Shown here in pieces: positions 60,249 to 64,000 of a stretch of DNA of 64,000 nucleotides. The stretch lies in the NCBI GenBank assembly GCA_963931105.1, contig OZ007004.1, positions 868,001 through 932,000 of the forward strand, written 5' to 3'. Source of the stretch: UMGS1590 sp900552455 (GTDB lineage Bacteria > Bacillota > Peptococcia > Peptococcales > Peptococcaceae). A model generated the notes under the pieces. The model was not told the DNA's origin, searched no databases, and worked only from the letters and a program-made list of their open reading frames with translations. Each line of letters starts with the position of its first letter. The stretch's first letter is position 1. The position numbers and the translations under genes are program-made.

Positions 60249-61745
60249 ATGTCTCAACAGGAAACAAAGTTAGAGAAAAATATGAGTTCTCTGGGCGTCT
60301 GGGCGCTTGCCCTCGGCGCTATGATCGGCTGGGGCTGCTTCGTCATGCCTGGCGACACGCTGCTGCCGGACGCTGGTCCGATCGGTGCATCCATCGGGCT
60401 CGCCCTCGGCGCAGCCATGATCATCCTGATCAGCTTCAGCTACAGCTATCTCATTAGTAAGTATCCAGTCGCCGGCGGTGAATTCGTGTACGCGAACACC
60501 GTTTTCGGCAAAAACCACGCCTTCATCTGCGGCTGGTTCCTCATGCTCGCTTATTGGGCGCTGATCCCAATGAACGGCACCGCCGTCGGGCTCGTTGTCC
60601 GCTACATCTTCCCTGGTCCACTGCAGGCCTGGCCGCTCTATGAGATCGCCGGCTGGACCGTTTACGGCGGCGAGCTCATCGTCGACATTGCGGCCATCGT
60701 CATCATCGGATTCATCAACATGCGCGGTGGTGAAGCAGCAAGCTGGTTTGGTACCGCCGTTGCCCTTGGCCTCTGCGGCTCCATGCTCGTCATCGCTTCC
60801 GCCATCCTTATGGGCGGCGTTGACTGGAGCAACCTCCAGCCAGTGTTCTCCCCAGAAAAAGGCGTGCTCGCATCCATCCTGTCTGTAGCCGCTCTCGCGC
60901 CATGGGCATACGTTGGTTTTGGCTGCATCCCACAGACCGCAGAGGAAATGTCCTTCTCCAATAAGAAGACAGCCGCGCTGCTCGTCAGCTCCATCTCCAT
61001 CGCCGGGCTCATGTACATCGTCATGAACATCGCGACGGCCATCGTTCAGCCTTGGCAGCAGTTCATCGTCGACAATTCCAACTGGGCGACTGGCGCAGCC
61101 GTAGAAGCCCTCATCGGTAACATCGGTCTGCTCTTCCTGGCCATCGCCATGATCTGCGGGATTGTTTCCGGGCTCAACGCCTTCTACCTTTCTGGCAGCC
61201 GTCTGCTCTACTCCATGGCCATCGCCGATGCACTGCCATCAGGCTTCAAAAAGCTCGACCACAAATACCATGTGCCACGCCTTGGCATCATGTTCATGAT
61301 GATCCTTGCAGTGATCGCGCCATTCTTTGGCCGTCAGGTGCTCTCCTGGCTCGTTGACATGACCGCCATCGGTGCCGACCTCGCTTTCCTCTACGCTACC
61401 GCTGCCGCACTCGTGACCGCTTGGCGTGAAGGCAACAAAAAGCAGATCGTCATTTCCGGCGCCGGCACCATCTTCTCCGTAGCATTCATTCTGCTCCTGC
61501 TCATCCCAGGCTCCCCAGGTTTCCTCTCGCCACAGGCGTGGGCCTTCCTCGTGCTCTGGGTTGTCATCGGCGGCGTTTTCTTCGCAGTGAAGCGCAAAGA
61601 TTACTACGCATCCACAGCATTGGAAGAAAAAGTTGCAACCATCGCTCAGGAAGTGGAAAACGGTGCTTTCGAAGGATTGTGTGACGAAGAATGCCTCGAC
61701 GAACTCATCGAAGGCGATCTCCACAGCCGTTCCACCGCACAGTAA
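60249..61745 (+). CDS. APC-family amino acid permease, copy 2
   Basis: 498 residues; very similar to copy 1 along the whole length (GAMIGWGCFVMPGDTLLPD, SKYPVAGGEFVYAN, GLNAFYLSGSRLLYSMA). The C-terminal tail differs and is more acidic (CDEECLDELIEGDL). It arose by tandem duplication. The frame is open upstream to 60093; I use the ATG at 60249, which follows AAGGAGAG and aligns with the start of copy 1. It is followed by its own terminator. Confidence 0.9.
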   Translation: MSQQETKLEKNMSSLGVWALALGAMIGWGCFVMPGDTLLPDAGPIGASIGLALGAAMIILISFSYSYLISKYPVAGGEFVYANTVFGKNHAFICGWFLMLAYWALIPMNGTAVGLVVRYIFPGPLQAWPLYEIAGWTVYGGELIVDIAAIVIIGFINMRGGEAASWFGTAVALGLCGSMLVIASAILMGGVDWSNLQPVFSPEKGVLASILSVAALAPWAYVGFGCIPQTAEEMSFSNKKTAALLVSSISIAGLMYIVMNIATAIVQPWQQFIVDNSNWATGAAVEALIGNIGLLFLAIAMICGIVSGLNAFYLSGSRLLYSMAIADALPSGFKKLDHKYHVPRLGIMFMMILAVIAPFFGRQVLSWLVDMTAIGADLAFLYATAAALVTAWREGNKKQIVISGAGTIFSVAFILLLLIPGSPGFLSPQAWAFLVLWVVIGGVFFAVKRKDYYASTALEEKVATIAQEVENGAFEGLCDEECLDELIEGDLHSRSTAQ

Positions 61746-61752
61746 CACCCAA

Positions 61753-61782
61753 GCCTCTCTGCACGCGCAGAGAGGCTTTTTC
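61753..61782 (+). terminator. Terminator of permease 2
   Basis: GCCTCTCTGC and GCAGAGAGGC form a perfect stem with a 4-base loop, followed by TTTTTC. Confidence 0.92.
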
Positions 61783-61993
61783 TGTTTCAGCATCAGAAAA
61801 AACGATCATCTCATTAAAAAACGCGTTGATTGTTGCAATAAAAATTTGTAAGGCTTAAAACATCGCATCTTTTTTATCAGAAAACTGAGATATCTTTTGA
61901 CAATGTCCCACCGGCAACCTATAATGGAAGTAGAGTGAATGAAAAGTTCATTCAGAATAATTCCGTAAAATATTTTTGGGAGGAATGCAAAAA

Positions 61994-63340
61994 ATGAACG
62001 CTTACATGGAACGCGTATTGGAAGACGTTAAAAAACGTAATGCCAATGAACCAGAATTTTTGCAGGCAGTAGAAGAAGTTTTCAAATCCATCGAAGGTGT
62101 TATGAACCAGCACCCTGAATACGAAGCATCCAACCTTCTGGGTCGTCTGACCGAACCAGAACGTCAGATCAGCTTCCGTGTTACCTGGGTAGACGACAAC
62201 GGCGAAGTTCATGTAAACCGTGGTTATCGTGTACAGTTCAACGGTGCAATCGGGCCTTACAAAGGCGGTCTCCGCTTCCACCCATCCGTATACATCGGTA
62301 TCATCAAGTTCCTGGGCTTCGAACAGATCTTCAAGAACGCTCTGACCGGTCTGCCAATCGGCGGCGGCAAGGGTGGTTCCGACTTCGACCCACGTGGTAA
62401 GAGCGATGGCGAAATCATGCGCTTCTGCCAGGCCTTCATGACCGAACTCTATCGTCACATTGGTCCAGACGTCGACGTCCCAGCTGGTGACATCGGTGTT
62501 GGCGGCCGTGAAATCGGTTACCTCTATGGCCAGTATCGTCGCATCCGTGGCGCATTCGAAAACGGCGTTCTCACCGGTAAGGGCATGAGCTACGGCGGTT
62601 CCCTGATCCGTCCAGAAGCTACCGGTTTCGGTGCTGTTTACTTTGCAGACGCAGTTATGAAACATTGCGGTGACACCCTCGAAGGCAAGACCGTTTCCGT
62701 ATCCGGTTTCGGTAACGTTGCTTGGGGCGTTTGCACCAAGATGACCGAAGCAGGCGCTAAGGTTGTTACCCTCTCCGGCCCAGACGGCTACATCTATGAT
62801 GAAGATGGTATCAACACCCCTGAAAAGATCGAATATCTCCTCGAAATGCGTGCTTCCGGCCGCGACAAAGTTCAGGATTACGCTGACAAGTTCGGTGTTC
62901 CTTTCTACCCAGGCGAAAAACCATGGGGCGTTAAGGTTGACATCGCTATGCCATCCGCTACCCAGAACGACGTCAACATGGAACAGGCTAAGAAGATCGT
63001 TGAAAACGGCGTAAAATACTACATCGAAGTAGCTAACATGCCTACCACCAACGACGCTATGGATTACCTCCAGAGCAAAGGCGTTATCATGGCTCCTTCC
63101 AAAGCCGTTAACGCTGGTGGCGTAGGTGTATCTGCTCTCGAAATGAGCCAGAACAGCGAACGTCTCTTCTGGACTGAAGAAGAAGTAGACGGCAAGCTCC
63201 GCCAGATCATGAAGAACATTCATGACAACGCTGCTTCCGCTGCTGAAGAATACGGCTTCGGCTACAACCTCGTTGCAGGTGCTAACATTGCCGGCTTCCT
63301 CAAAGTTGCTCAGGCAATGACCGAACAGGGTATTTTCTAA
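61994..63340 (+). CDS. gdhA: Glutamate dehydrogenase (NAD(P)-specific, hexameric)
   Basis: 448 residues. It catalyses oxidative deamination of glutamate or the reverse. FRVTWVDDNGEVHVNRGYRV, GPYKGGLRFHPSVY (catalytic Lys region) and GGGKGGSDFDPRGKSDGEIM are typical. The Rossmann motif VSGFGNVAWG is in the second domain. Its length is that of the 450-residue bacterial class. Codon use differs from its neighbours (many GTT, GTA, TCC), which suggests strong expression. GGGAGG lies 10 bases before the ATG. Cofactor choice is not settled. Confidence 0.95.
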   Translation: MNAYMERVLEDVKKRNANEPEFLQAVEEVFKSIEGVMNQHPEYEASNLLGRLTEPERQISFRVTWVDDNGEVHVNRGYRVQFNGAIGPYKGGLRFHPSVYIGIIKFLGFEQIFKNALTGLPIGGGKGGSDFDPRGKSDGEIMRFCQAFMTELYRHIGPDVDVPAGDIGVGGREIGYLYGQYRRIRGAFENGVLTGKGMSYGGSLIRPEATGFGAVYFADAVMKHCGDTLEGKTVSVSGFGNVAWGVCTKMTEAGAKVVTLSGPDGYIYDEDGINTPEKIEYLLEMRASGRDKVQDYADKFGVPFYPGEKPWGVKVDIAMPSATQNDVNMEQAKKIVENGVKYYIEVANMPTTNDAMDYLQSKGVIMAPSKAVNAGGVGVSALEMSQNSERLFWTEEEVDGKLRQIMKNIHDNAASAAEEYGFGYNLVAGANIAGFLKVAQAMTEQGIF

Positions 63341-63365
63341 TCAATACGCGATTCCAAACACTCGA

Positions 63366-63395
63366 AAAAGCAGGAGCTTTCGCTCCTGCTTTTTT
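63366..63395 (+). terminator. Terminator of gdhA
   Basis: GCAGGAGC and GCTCCTGC form a perfect 8-bp stem with a TTTC loop, followed by TTTTTT. Confidence 0.92.
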
Positions 63396-63582
63396 GTGCG
63401 CCTTTCTCATAGAAGAAAAGCATCCACGCAGCGCCGGAAGAGCAGAACGCTTTCACCATCGCCAGGCCATGAAAACCAGCGTCCTTCCAGGCGCCAGCCA
63501 GTGAAACGTGCTCGCCAGGAAGCGCCAATTCCCTCGTCATCCTGTGCCTGAAAAGTTTTTGTAAAAAATCGTGAAAAAAGTG

Positions 63583-63611
63583 TTGACGAAAGCGCAGAAG
63601 GCGCGTATAAT
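63583..63611 (+). promoter_or_regulatory. rrn promoter P1
   Basis: TTGACG (63583-63588) and TATAAT (63606-63611) with a 17-base spacer. Confidence 0.8.
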
Positions 63612-63679
63612 AACCAATCGTTGACAGCAAAACGTCAACCCCGAGCGCAAAGCTCCCTGAAAAAACTTGAAAAAAGTTC

Positions 63680-63709
63680 TTGACAGAGAGACAGTGCCTG
63701 TGGTAATAT
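63680..63709 (+). promoter_or_regulatory. rrn promoter P2
   Basis: TTGACA (63680-63685) and TAATAT (63704-63709), 18-base spacer. A boxA-like GTTCTTTGAAAAT follows at 63740, as in rRNA leaders. Confidence 0.75.
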
Positions 63710-63841
63710 AAATGAGCTGTCGCCGAGAGCGGCGGCCCTGTTCTTTGAAAATTAAACAGCCAAGCGAAACAAACCAGTGCTTTGAAAGAAGCAACCGAAC
63801 AATGAATTAAAGAAGAGCTAGAGTAAGCCCTTCGTAAGATA

Positions 63842-64000
63842 TTTACGGAGAGTTTGATCCTGGCTCAGGACAAACGCTGGCGGCATGCCTAACACATGCA
63901 AGTCGAACGGACGGAGGCTTGAGATCTCTTCGGAGTGATCGAGCCCGAGTTAGTGGCGGATGGGTGAGTAACGCGTGGGGAACCTACCTTTTAGTGGGGA
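63842..64000 (+). rRNA. rrs: 16S ribosomal RNA (5' end, partial)
   Basis: AGAGTTTGATCCTGGCTCAG at 63849 is the universal 27F region, so the mature 5' end is near 63842. It continues with CTAACACATGCAAGTCGAAC and GTGAGTAACGCGTGGGGAAC, and runs off the window. It has two promoters and an antiterminator-like box upstream. Confidence 0.98.

Overview
This window is a 64 kb piece of a Bacillota-type chromosome centred on the replication origin (dnaA, dnaN, recF on one side, rpmH, rnpA, yidD, yidC, jag on the other). The base composition is moderately high GC with low-GC islands. Several secreted proteins carry the copper-amine-oxidase-N 'stalk' domain. There is a DUF1659/DUF2922/amidase cluster, a large glutamate dehydrogenase gene and two amino-acid permeases. 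Together these suggest an anaerobic, amino-acid-using Negativicutes or Clostridia relative; the species cannot be named from the sequence alone. The window ends about 160 bases into a 16S rRNA gene.

Layout. 1-8985: start of an Orn/Lys/Arg decarboxylase-family gene, an unknown conserved protein, then a leftward block of DUF951, mscS, a radical SAM gene, cvpA, a flavoprotein, parB and parA, with three perfect parS sites upstream and a divergent threonine aldolase. 9479-14450: rsmG, mnmG, mnmE and a frameshifted DUF5131 gene. 14535-28321: stalk protein, rpiB, arginine phosphatase, tsaC, a low-GC AlbA_2 ATPase, FAH-family hydrolase, four-helix-bundle protein, EamA transporter, two NlpC/P60 cell-wall hydrolases, a membrane protein and lon. 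28555-36169: recF, dnaN, dnaA, oriC, rpmH to jag. 36182-37918: a DUF4143 ATPase between two 174-bp direct repeats carrying 33-bp-periodic motifs. 38056-48109: a quorum-sensing region with two LytTR regulator/GHKL kinase pairs, two stalk proteins, AgrB, a 50-residue AgrD-like cyclic peptide precursor, and a low-GC cassette of secreted and small membrane proteins of unknown function. 48134-51013: orphan HicB, then a sigma-like factor, DUF1659, DUF2922, amidase and DUF2335 holin-like cluster. 51105-63340: Fe-alcohol dehydrogenase, gyrB, gyrA, an XRE regulator, two paralogous permeases and gdhA. 63583-64000: tandem rrn promoters and the start of 16S rRNA.

The most interesting part is 36182-48109. 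The AgrD precursor can be read directly, with a likely CLIPY ring followed by the acidic tail EPEQPE, next to AgrB with its His and Cys. Two kinase/regulator pairs lie upstream. Two promoters, one before a stalk protein and one before agrB, share direct repeats and a common core at identical spacing to the -10 box, which suggests a LytTR regulon. Downstream of agrD is an AT-rich set of two signal-peptide proteins and three small membrane proteins. Two of these membrane proteins look homologous, and both seem to need a +1 shift near the N-terminus. The order of origin genes also suggests an inversion centred on oriC: mnmE to parB and gyrBA appear to have changed sides relative to the usual arrangement.
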